Assembly (NCBI GenBank): GCA_036322835.1
Contig: AP027304.1
Coordinates: 930,001 to 994,000 of the forward strand
Reading direction: 5' to 3'
Length of the DNA stretch: 64,000 bases
Origin: Tenuifilaceae bacterium CYCD
GTDB lineage: Bacteria > Bacteroidota > Bacteroidia > Bacteroidales > Tenuifilaceae
Shown here: in pieces, positions 34,252-44,200 of the stretch
How the letters are laid out: each line of letters begins with the position of its first letter
How positions within the stretch are numbered: position 1 is the stretch's first letter
The notes under the pieces: model-generated
Databases searched by the model: none
What the model was told of the DNA's origin: nothing
What the model saw: the letters and a program-made list of their open reading frames with translations, nothing else
Translations under genes and position numbers: made by a program

Positions 34252-35025
34252 TTAAGATGACACTTGAACAGGAAAACCCAAGGCTTTAATCCTGCTGGCA
34301 ATACTGTTTAACTCGTCAACACTAACTTTCGTTAGATCGTGCGCAGGAGTATCACGGGCAATGGTGTATACCATCACCTCCTTTGGCTTTATCTCCAACA
34401 AAAGTTTCAACCACGCATCAACCTCATCAACAGTAGTATTATCAATAACTTGATCCTTAATTATACCGCGCACAAAAAGAGTTTGAATTATTAAATTGCC
34501 ATCAAATTCCTTTAACCGTTCCACTAAGGTTTTGACATCGAACTTCATTAAGGGCTGATTCAATAGTTGAATTGTCCTATCGAATGCAGAATCTAACTTC
34601 AATATATTCTGATCGACGCGCTTAAGCGCAGCAATAACTTCGGGCCTGTTAAGCATTGTTGAATTTGAAAGAACAGCGATTCTTGCATCGGGAAAATATT
34701 TTCCACGAATCTCAATAGTGTCATCTATAATTCCAGCAAAATCGGGATGCAAGGTTGGTTCGCCATTACCAGCAAAGGTAATGACATCCAGATTTTCACC
34801 CATATACTGCATTTCGCTCAACTTTTTATCCAAGGCCCATCGTACTTGCTCCCGTGCAGGCAAACTTCCGCTTATCATAGAGTTAGTCCATCCACATTCG
34901 CAGTATATACAATCGAACGAGCAAACCTTACTATTTGTCGGCAACAAGTTGATGCCAAGAGAAACGCCTAACCTACGACTCCGAACTGGTCCAAAAACAA
35001 TACTATCGAAAAGAAAGGTTGCCAT
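34252..35025 (-). CDS. Radical SAM protein (COG0731-type, wybutosine-like family)
   Basis: A 257-aa radical SAM enzyme with Cys35, Cys39 and Cys42 in VCSFDCIYCECGW, a CxxxCxxC motif for the [4Fe-4S]-SAM cluster, and FAGNGEPTLHPDF as the SAM-binding GGE-like motif. It belongs to the short family with FGPVRSRRLGVSLGIN near the N-terminus. No second cluster-binding (SPASM) domain is present. The reaction is unknown. I chose the ATG at 35025. It lies directly before the glycosyltransferase and 73 bp after the amidohydrolase gene. Confidence 0.85.
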   Translation of the reverse strand: MATFLFDSIVFGPVRSRRLGVSLGINLLPTNSKVCSFDCIYCECGWTNSMISGSLPAREQVRWALDKKLSEMQYMGENLDVITFAGNGEPTLHPDFAGIIDDTIEIRGKYFPDARIAVLSNSTMLNRPEVIAALKRVDQNILKLDSAFDRTIQLLNQPLMKFDVKTLVERLKEFDGNLIIQTLFVRGIIKDQVIDNTTVDEVDAWLKLLLEIKPKEVMVYTIARDTPAHDLTKVSVDELNSIASRIKALGFPVQVSS

Positions 35026-35098
35026 GATAAATTTAAAATTGAGTAATTGAGACAACAAAGATACCTTAAATTAGTTGATTGCTGACCTAAATTAACTG

Positions 35099-36280
35099 CT
35101 AAACCAAACGTTTTACCCCGCTAGTGCTTTGTGGCCGCATATTGGCAAAATCAAAATTTGTTATAAGATTTAAACCGGGTCGTTTCCCAGTATCAATGCT
35201 ACCATAAATATCTGAAACATTTAGCGCCTCAGCCCCATTCAGCGTTGCCCATTTAAGTACCTCGTGAAAGGGAATTTCCGGGTAGTTATTAAGTATCAAA
35301 TTGATCTGATTAAGCATTGACAGGGTTGATGCACTGGCCAAACTATCCGTACCAACCGCAATACGTAAACTATTTTGGTGCATTGCTAATAAATCGGGCA
35401 ATTGCCCCTCGATGAATAGATTTGATTCTGGACAAGTTACAAAAGTTACTTTGCGAAAGTAATCGTTTACCTTTTTTAGCTCCTCAATTGAGGCAAATGT
35501 ATCATGGATTAAAAGGAGATCCTGATTCCTATCGATATAATTAAAAATAATCTTGACTGGCGATAATCCCAATGGTATATCAAAAGGAACTTTTAACAAC
35601 TTATAACGATCGAGAATTGGACCAGTTCCATGCTGCAAAAACTCATACTCAGGTTGACTTTCGGCAAAATGAATGCTGATTGGAAATTCATAATTCATTA
35701 TAGCCTCCTGCAAAAGCGTCCAAAGAGCATTAGACAATGAATATGTCGAGTGAGGCGTTAAAGATGTTGAGTTTGGAAAAAACTTTTTAAATTCATTCTC
35801 AACACGCAATGATTTATCCAACGTTTGCCGGGCATCATTAGGATTTATCCCAAATATCTCGATAAAATTATGAAAATGAATTTTTGATGCAGCCTTAAAA
35901 AAAACAGTATCAATTGTATTACAAATATCGCCCACCACTACGGTTCCCGTTCGCTCTAATTCTGAGATTGATTTTTTAATTGCTTCCAAAACATCTCTCT
36001 GCTCAATGATTCTTTGCTCCGAGACTGCTTTTATAAACTCCGCAATTCCTAAGCCTTTACTAAATTGATTTAAAAGATGAGAAAGTTCTAGATGGCAGTG
36101 GGTATTAATAAATCCAGGTACTATAACACCGTTATAGAACTCAGTACTATGAATCTCTTGAAACTCTTTTCCAGGATTTATTACATTCAGAACAACTCCA
36201 GTTTCATCAACTTCAACAATGCCATTCTTTATTGGAGGTTGACTTACTGTACACACATAATTTGCAGAATAACGACGCAT
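35099..36280 (-). CDS. Amidohydrolase-family metal-dependent deaminase/hydrolase
   Basis: A 393-aa cytosolic TIM-barrel metal hydrolase. The metal ligands are visible: His61 and His63 in FINTHCHLELSHL, a His in SIHFAES, a His in LLIHDTFAS and an Asp in AVGTDSLAS. The pattern is close to the Atz/TRZ, guanine- and aminodeoxyfutalosine-deaminase branch. The exact substrate is uncertain. It begins 3 bp after the DUF4296 gene and precedes the radical SAM gene. A role in menaquinone by the futalosine route is a guess only, as no other mqn gene is visible. Confidence 0.78.
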   Translation of the reverse strand: MRRYSANYVCTVSQPPIKNGIVEVDETGVVLNVINPGKEFQEIHSTEFYNGVIVPGFINTHCHLELSHLLNQFSKGLGIAEFIKAVSEQRIIEQRDVLEAIKKSISELERTGTVVVGDICNTIDTVFFKAASKIHFHNFIEIFGINPNDARQTLDKSLRVENEFKKFFPNSTSLTPHSTYSLSNALWTLLQEAIMNYEFPISIHFAESQPEYEFLQHGTGPILDRYKLLKVPFDIPLGLSPVKIIFNYIDRNQDLLLIHDTFASIEELKKVNDYFRKVTFVTCPESNLFIEGQLPDLLAMHQNSLRIAVGTDSLASASTLSMLNQINLILNNYPEIPFHEVLKWATLNGAEALNVSDIYGSIDTGKRPGLNLITNFDFANMRPQSTSGVKRLV

Positions 36281-36283
36281 AAA

Positions 36284-37153
36284 TTATGTTTTTGCCCGTT
36301 GTAATTTTTCCAATCTTTGAGGTTTGACAATCCTTTTAATGTCCCTAGGCTTTACTCCAGGCTTTATTATTACTAAAGAATCTTTAACAACTTGCGGTTT
36401 ATAGGTAACCTTAATGTTGCTGAAAATTGCATGACGCTTTAAATCCTTTCGTTCTCCTCCATGATCGTAAAGCCATCCCTTAAAATGGGTAACCAAGGAG
36501 TCTTTTAAAATCAAAGAATAATTATAATGATGTTTTACTGAATCCTTAGGGTAAGTTATACATGATTTATTTTCACCGATAGTTTTATCATCAATATAAA
36601 ATTGTATGTGTAAATATGTGTATTCGGATTGATCATCTTGATAAACTTGTGCATCAAAAGATATAGAATATGTCCCAAAGCCTTTTACAGGAACTTCAAA
36701 TCCAAGATATTCGTTTTGAGGATAATCAATGGCCATATCCCAGTATGTTTTGTGTGGCCATAAATTTAAGGCCGTATCAATAATATGATTTCCGGAACTG
36801 TCAATTTTTTCTTTGATTTCTTCTTGCTTCAACTCCATCTTAGAAAGTTCTATGATTACTCTATCCAAAATCTCGTCAAATTTCTCGGTTCTTTGAGAAT
36901 AGTATTTTATTGAACTATCAAACTGGCTCCTTGTATATCCTAGTGATTCAATTATAGGCTCATAGTATTCTATTGAATCCTTACCGCATAACGACTTCAT
37001 TTCTACACTGCTCAAAGCTCCATCGGTAAGGTATATTTTTTTTAAAATCTTAACCATGTCCTTTTCTGGAATAATCTCATTTTTACTGCAGCCAACAATG
37101 AGCAAAAGTCCAATAATAGATGTATATGCAAAAATTTTTTCCCTTATCATCAT
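36284..37153 (-). CDS. DUF4296-family lipoprotein
   Basis: A 289-aa lipoprotein with a signal peptide and lipobox LIVGC (Cys near residue 22). The N-terminal DUF4296 domain is seen in IPEKDMVKILKKIYLTDGAL and in YTRSQFDSSIKYYSQRTEKF, which is typical of Bacteroidota. The C-terminal part (about 110-289) is beta-rich and of no recognised family. It probably faces the periplasm at the outer membrane. Start ATG 37153 or 37150 both fit. It is the first gene of a four-gene minus-strand run. Confidence 0.8.
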   Translation of the reverse strand: MMIREKIFAYTSIIGLLLIVGCSKNEIIPEKDMVKILKKIYLTDGALSSVEMKSLCGKDSIEYYEPIIESLGYTRSQFDSSIKYYSQRTEKFDEILDRVIIELSKMELKQEEIKEKIDSSGNHIIDTALNLWPHKTYWDMAIDYPQNEYLGFEVPVKGFGTYSISFDAQVYQDDQSEYTYLHIQFYIDDKTIGENKSCITYPKDSVKHHYNYSLILKDSLVTHFKGWLYDHGGERKDLKRHAIFSNIKVTYKPQVVKDSLVIIKPGVKPRDIKRIVKPQRLEKLQRAKT

Positions 37154-37206
37154 TTTAATATTAAGCATAATGGCAATTCACAATGCAAATCTACATGATT
37201 TTTAAC

Positions 37207-37237
37207 CAAAAAAAAACCGGGACAATGAATCCCGGTT
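37207..37237 (-). terminator. Terminator after the porP/sprF-like gene
   Basis: On the minus strand AACCGGGA pairs with TCCCGGTT (8 bp, 7-nt loop) and is followed by a run of eight or more T. It ends the adhesin-PorP transcription unit. Confidence 0.88.
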
Positions 37238-37258
37238 AATAATATTACTTATGATTGC

Positions 37259-38221
37259 CTACTTAATTTTGTCGAACATATAGCCAACCATAATTTCATG
37301 AGAGCCTGAATTGTACTTACTAATGCCAAGCAAACTCCAGTCAAAAGAGTAGCCGAACATATATTTATTCTTATAGGTACCGCCAATTAATACTCCTACG
37401 GCATCTTTCCAACGAACAGACAGACCACCCCAAACCTGATAGGTTTTCTGGCGATAGGTAAGTTTCCCATTCCATTCAGCCTGCATAGGACTGGAAACCA
37501 TATACTTTAATAGAAGAGCCGTTTCGAACTCTACATATCTATTAAGATTTACCCAATAACCCCCACTAAGCATATAATGCTGTTTAAGACGGCTAACCTC
37601 TATAGGCTGCGAATAAAATTTTAAGCGTTGACCAAAAAGTTGATGTGCTGCTATTCCTACATTAAACGATGAACTCCAGAGGTAAAATCCCACCGAAGCA
37701 TCGGGCGTAAATTTTGAAACAATAGTCTGAGGGATTGCAGGGTCATAGCGAGGATCACTTTCTTCGCCAGTAGTTAACTTAGATCCATCCACCCTGTACA
37801 TCATCATACCAAACGATAGACCGCCAGAAATACGCATATCGGATCCTCCAACCTGCATATTGTAAGCATAGGTTCCCATAACATTGGTTTTGCTGGTAGG
37901 ACCAGTTGCATCGTTTCCAATACTAACTCCCCAGCCCATGTCGCGTTTCTCAAATGGTCCATAAAAACTCATGTTCACGGTGTAAGGAGCATCGTTAATG
38001 CCAACCCATTGGTAACGATTATTCAATCGCATTTGGTAATACTTATAGGTTCCTGCAACCGCAGGGTTTGTAAGAAAGGTGTTGAACATGTACTGGGTAT
38101 ACTGAGGAATCTGTTGCGAATGCCCTGGCAACGAAACAGCTATTCCAAATACTAGCATTAACAGTAATGGTAATCCTCGTTTTGTTTTTTTACATATCAT
38201 AACCCAAATATTATCACGCAT
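37259..38221 (-). CDS. PorP/SprF-family type IX secretion membrane protein
   Basis: A 320-aa outer-membrane beta-barrel protein with a signal peptide and the family start QIPQYTQYMFNTFLTNPAVAGTYKYYQ, then NRYQWVGINDAPYTVNMSFYGP and a C-terminal GSHEIMVGYMF. PorP/SprF proteins bind or stabilise type B-sorted proteins at the cell surface, and SprF is needed for SprB. It lies 6 bp downstream of the 2,753-aa adhesin gene, so it is its likely partner. The start could be ATG 38200 (signal peptide begins MICKKTKRG), 21 bp shorter. A second pair is at 53083-64000. Confidence 0.92.
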   Translation of the reverse strand: MRDNIWVMICKKTKRGLPLLLMLVFGIAVSLPGHSQQIPQYTQYMFNTFLTNPAVAGTYKYYQMRLNNRYQWVGINDAPYTVNMSFYGPFEKRDMGWGVSIGNDATGPTSKTNVMGTYAYNMQVGGSDMRISGGLSFGMMMYRVDGSKLTTGEESDPRYDPAIPQTIVSKFTPDASVGFYLWSSSFNVGIAAHQLFGQRLKFYSQPIEVSRLKQHYMLSGGYWVNLNRYVEFETALLLKYMVSSPMQAEWNGKLTYRQKTYQVWGGLSVRWKDAVGVLIGGTYKNKYMFGYSFDWSLLGISKYNSGSHEIMVGYMFDKIK

Positions 38222-38227
38222 TCGTTT

Positions 38228-41200
38228 CTACTTAACAATTGTAACAGAGCCTGTTATTGGCTTCCAACTCGACCCTTGTGCCTTTGCATTGAACTTAACT
38301 ACGTAGTAGTATGTGCCAATTGGTAACTCTTGTCCATTGTTGGTTTTTCCATTCCATCCCTTAGCAGCCTCATCGCCCTTAGCCGACCATACCAATGATC
38401 CCCAGCGATTAAATATCTCTATCTCCAAATCAGGGAATAGGTAACTCTTAGGAACACTCCATCTGTCGTTTATTCCATCACCATTGGGAGAAAATACATT
38501 TCCAAACGCCAAATCATCCACCACTCTAGTATATAGTCTTATAGAATCAGTACAGCCATTATCAACCGTTTTGGCTATCACATCAACCAATATATACTCA
38601 GTTCTACGTCGAGTGATTGGATCCTGAAGCGTAACTATCCTATCGGCTGGAATCTGACCCATTATCTCATCGTTTAAGATTAATGTTGAATTCCAACTAT
38701 TTGATGGGATAAACATCTCCGCAGGCTTCCATTGGAATTCTATATCGGACGATACATCCTTCACAATAACATCCATATTGAACTCCTTACCCATCAAAAC
38801 AGATATTATGGTATCCTGAACCGCCGAAATATACAGAGGTACCTCAAGCCCAATATCTGGGAATGCGGTAACATATATAGATGAAGTGTCCTGACATGCA
38901 CCATCACTATCAACAACCTTTAAGAAGTAACGTCTTTCTCCGGTTGTTACAATTTGAACATCTGGTTCGGTAGATATTATATTAGTTAAATCTGGGTATA
39001 AATACCACTCATAAGCAAATGTTAAATCGGAATCACCACCATCTACATTAGCATGTAACGTCACAGGATTATCGTAACAAACAGTTGTATCGGAACCAGC
39101 ATCTGCAATGTAATCATAGCGGGGCTTAATGGGGACATTAATTAGCGAATCGTAAGTACAGCCTTTTGTATCCTGAACAGTTACTAAATAATTACCACTT
39201 GTAAGGTTAGAAAGAATTTTACCAACTGTAGGATTCCCGATAGGATAGTTCCACACAAATTTTGAGTCATCATAATCGCTGAAAGAACCATTTCCGCCCG
39301 ATGAATTGATTATCCTAATTTCTCCTATATTATTAAATCCACCGTTACTTATTCTACATAAAGCTGAATCAATTTCACAAACCAAATTAAAAGGCTTTGG
39401 ACCTATTATCTCATAGGAAGTATCCTGCTGACAACCATTGGCATCGGTCACGGTAAAAGTATGCGTTCCAATAGTTAACTTTTCTACATCTAAGGTTGTT
39501 GCTCCGTTTGACCACAAATAGGTATATTCTGGAGCTGTAGGGTTAGGTGTTCCTCCCGTGACAACAATGTTATGAACATAACCAGTGCTATCATAAGGAC
39601 AAGTTAACGAATCAACAGGGAAATCCCCGCCAGTAATTAAAATTGGAGTAGGCTCGGTTAGTTCAATTGGATTTTGAGTAACAACTGCCGAGCATCCATT
39701 GCCATCGGTAATACTTAGTGTGTATGAGCCCGCTGGCAGATTACTGAAGTTTCCATCGTTTACTGTATCGGTAAATACACCAGTAGTTACAACATATTCA
39801 TAGGGCTGAACACCTCCGGTTAGTGTAACAACGATACTACCAGTTGAATCTCCATTACAATTTATATTGCTTGTAACAATATCAGTAACAAGAATTGCTT
39901 CAGGTTCAGTTAACGGTTGTATTGTATCAACAATCACAGAACAGCCATTGGCATCAGATATTTTGAAATCGTACTTGACATTCGGTAAAACACCTGTTGC
40001 TACAGTATCGGTAACTGTTCCAACCACAACACCTCCTGTAATTAAGTCTATAGTATACAGAGAATCTGTTCCGCTAATAATTGGGGTTCCTCCATCAATA
40101 TCGAAGACTATACTACCTGTACCTCCATTGCACAAAGGATTAATTCTTTGTATATATGTTACGACTAAAGTATCTGGTTGAGTTATAATTACCTGCCGGC
40201 TTGGAAATGCGTGAAATGTAGCATCGGTAATGGTAATCATAAAGGTGTCGGCTGGCAAACCTTCAATCAAGTACTCTCCTGGATTTGGATTAGTTACCGA
40301 CATGCTTTGCATTTCGGATATCTGAGTACAAGCAACCGTGAACGGTGGAAATCCCCCTGCTATTGTTACTTGAATTTTACCATCGGATAGTCCGTAACAA
40401 CTAACCGAATCTGAGGTAACCGTGATTGAGACTCCACTAATAACTAAATCGCCTGTTTGTTTACTGCAGCCATTGGCATCGGTTACAACTACCTGATACG
40501 TTCCTGCTCCTAAACCGCTGAAAATTCCCGTATTGTTTACAGTTCCGGTTGGTTGTAATGTATAGGTTAAAATGCCTGTTCCTCCACTAGCCACAACGGT
40601 TATTGAACCATCTCCTGATCCCGCAGCGGTTTCCTGTGTTACAGTTTCACTAGTTATAATCAACTCTGTGGGCTCTGTAATAGTTACTGTAGAATCCTGT
40701 GGACAGTTATTAATATCATTAACTACGATATCATAGGTTCCAGCGGGCAACCCACTAAATACATTGTTTGTTGAGAAATTTGCGCCATTATCAATTGAAT
40801 ACTGCAACGGAGCAGTGCCCCCTGTAGCATCAATAGTAATTGATCCGTCGCTGTTACCATAGCAACTACCTACATTGGCAACAATAACATCGTTAAGCGA
40901 AATTGCTGGCGGTGCAGATAGAATAATAGGAGTTGAGGTTATTGGCCCGCAGCCATTTCCATCGGTTACATCAACTGTATAGGTTCCTATGTCTAAATCA
41001 TTAAATACTCCACTAGTATTTGTAATAACTCCAGGATTAAGAGTATATGATAATGTTCCCGTTCCTCCACTCGCCGCAACGGTTATGCTTCCCTTTGATG
41101 TACAGGTTGGATTAACCGGAGTAATATTATCTATGCTTATTGCCGTAGGTGCAACAATATCGGCATTTGCACCATCAATACATCCGCTGGCATCTATCAC

Positions 41201-44200
41201 CTCAACAAAATAGGAATTCTCTGCTAATGGTGTAAATGTATTGCTCAACTGCCAAGCACCTCCATCAATTCTATATTGATATGGGGTTGCAGTATCGCCT
41301 CCTGAAGCATTTGCAATAATTTGACCATCACTCAAACCATTACAAGTAATATTTGTTACATCGAGAGTCAAAATCAACTCAGCAGGAGCAACTATAGTAA
41401 CTACTTTAGATGTTTGACAACCATTGGCATCGCGAACTACTACTGTAAAATCTCCGCCATTCAATCCGCCTTGAACATTGTTGGATCCAAAGGTTGTACC
41501 TCCATCGAACGAGTACTCGTATGGTGCAATTCCGCCTGTGGCATTAACCGTAATTTGACCAGTACCATCATTATAGCAGGTTAAATCAACAGTTGTATAA
41601 GTAAAATCAAGTAACGCTGGTTGCGAAATAGTGAAAGGTCCAGCAACTACAGGTCCACAATTGTGGGCATCGTCTACTTCTACAGTATATGTGCCAAGAG
41701 CAACTCCTGTAAAGTTTCCATCGGCATTGGTTGCAACTACATTTGAACCTGCATCAATTAAATTATAAACCAAAGGATTTGTTCCCCCTTCGGCGGTAAC
41801 CGAAATTGTGCCATTTGACTCTCCAAAGCAAAGTATATCTGTAGACGATTGCGCTGTAATTGTGATTGGATCTGGTTCTGTTACGGTAAGATCATCGCCA
41901 ATCACCTCACAACCACTATTATCTAAAACTGCAACGGTATACGTGGCAGCAGATAAACCAGTAAACGATCCAGTTGTGTTTACATAAGGGGCACCTCCAG
42001 TAATGCTATAGCTATAAGGAGCGCTACCGCCGGCTGCCGCAAGGGTTATCTCACCATCATTTGCTCCATTACAAGTGATAGGGGCAACGTCTTGCTGTGT
42101 AAAGTATAGCACAGGTGGTTGTCCAACAATTACGTCTTGCTCTAGAATACAACCATTAGCGTCGCGAACACTCAATGTATACGTTCCACCGGTTAATCCA
42201 GTAAAAGAGCCTACTGCATAATAGTTTATTCCATCAATCGAATACTCCAAAGGAGGATTTCCACCCGATGCAGTTGCAGTGAATTCACCATTAGCCGCAC
42301 CAAAACAGGTAGCATCAGTAACGGTAACCGCATCCACAACAATGGCTGGAGGACCTGAAATAACCGCAGGTTTTGTTGCAATACATCCATTGACATCACG
42401 AACATATACCGTGTAGGTTCCAACTCCTACATTGAACACTTTTGTTGTAGGATAATAGGTCACTCCATCAATAGATACTTGTTTGCTTCCTGTACCTCCC
42501 GCAACGGTGTTAATTCTAATTGTACCATTGGTATTATACCAACATGTAGTTACATCGGTTGTAACAACATTAAATGTAATTGGTGAAGGCTGATTGATAT
42601 ATATTGGATTACCATTATTCCCAACCTCAATACAACCATAAGAGTCTTTAACCTCAATATAATATGGATTTGTAATTCCTCCAGGAAGATTCTCAAATAA
42701 AGGATTAGTTCCCCAAACCTCAGGAATGTAGATCGAATACTCGTATCCTGTTCCAGAACCCCCAGAAACATTGCTAATAGATATTTTTCCTGCACTATCG
42801 CCGTTGCACGAAGTAATATTGGTGATTTCGTAATTAAATGAAATTGCTGAAGGTTCAACCATCTCTATTTGAACTGGCCACGATGTAGTACAACCATTGG
42901 CATCTCTTACAGAGATATCATAGTAACCTTCTCCTACCGTAAATGCGTTGCTTGCCTGATATGTTAAACCATCAATAGTGTACTCCAATGCTCCAGTTCC
43001 TCCACTTGCTATAATGGTGATTGTTCCATCGGTATATCCTGCACAAGAAATAGAGGTAGTTTGAACATCGGATATCACCAATTCTGCAGGCTCTGATACT
43101 ACTATGTTGTTTTCTGTATGCGCAGGACAAGAGTTAGCATCAGTAATAACTACGCTATAGGAACCAGCACCTAATCCTGTAAAATTGGCACCAGCAGGGA
43201 AAGCTGGTGTTTGTGATGCACCTATTTGGGTTGTCCCTTCGAACAGTGTATATGTGTAATCTGGAGTTCCACCTGTTCCCTCAATTTGAATCGAGCCATT
43301 CGTATCACCATAACAACCAGTAACATCGGTTGGCGTTACAGAAGACAAAGCAATTGCTGCCGGCTCTGTTAATGTAACATCTCCGGTTGCCACGCAAAGG
43401 TTAGCATCCGTAACAGTAACAGTGTATGTAACACCAGCAGATAAACCATCTGCGGTTTGATTTGTTTGTACTGGACTTGTATTCCAACTAAATGCGTAAG
43501 GGGCAATTCCTCCTGTTAGATTTGCAGTAGCAGAGCCATCGGAATAGCCATTACACGTTGGATCTATTGTTGTAAAGCTACTTACAGTAAACTCGGGACT
43601 AACCGTAATTGCCACTACATTGCTAGTATTATCGCTACAAGGCGGGCTAAGAACGATTCTCCGAAACCAAGTATCCTGTGTTAAACTTCCAGGTTGATAA
43701 TTAATACTAGTTGCACCAGCAATGTCACTAAACGGACCAGCAGCCCCAGCTGTACTACTTTGCCAAATGTAACTATAAGTTCCGTTTCCACCAATTGGAG
43801 TACTTCCTGTAAACTGGCTCGGAGCGGTATTATAGCAAATAGACTGATCTGCAGTAATTGTATTGTTTGCGATTACAGGATTAACCGTAATTGTTAAAAC
43901 ATTGCTAATGCTTATACATGCTCCTGAAGTTACAACTCTTCTGTAATACGAGGTTTGTGTTAATGTTGGAGGTGTATAGTTTCGACTGGTTGCACCAGTT
44001 ATGTTTGTAAATGGACCACTTACAGCTGTTGTACTTATTTGCCAACGGTACGAGTAAGAGCCAGAACCTCCCGTTGGAACCGGACCAGTTAACTGTGCCG
44101 GAGCCGTTCCCGAACATATGGTTTGACTAGCACTTACAGTATTTCCAGTAATTGCAGGGATCTGAGAAACTACTGCCGATCCGCTCATGGCATTCGTACA

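Noticed and set aside
33166-37153. Radical SAM plus tailoring genes as a RiPP-type biosynthetic cluster
   Set aside because: No short precursor peptide, SPASM domain or exporter is visible; the radical SAM protein is of the short COG0731 type.
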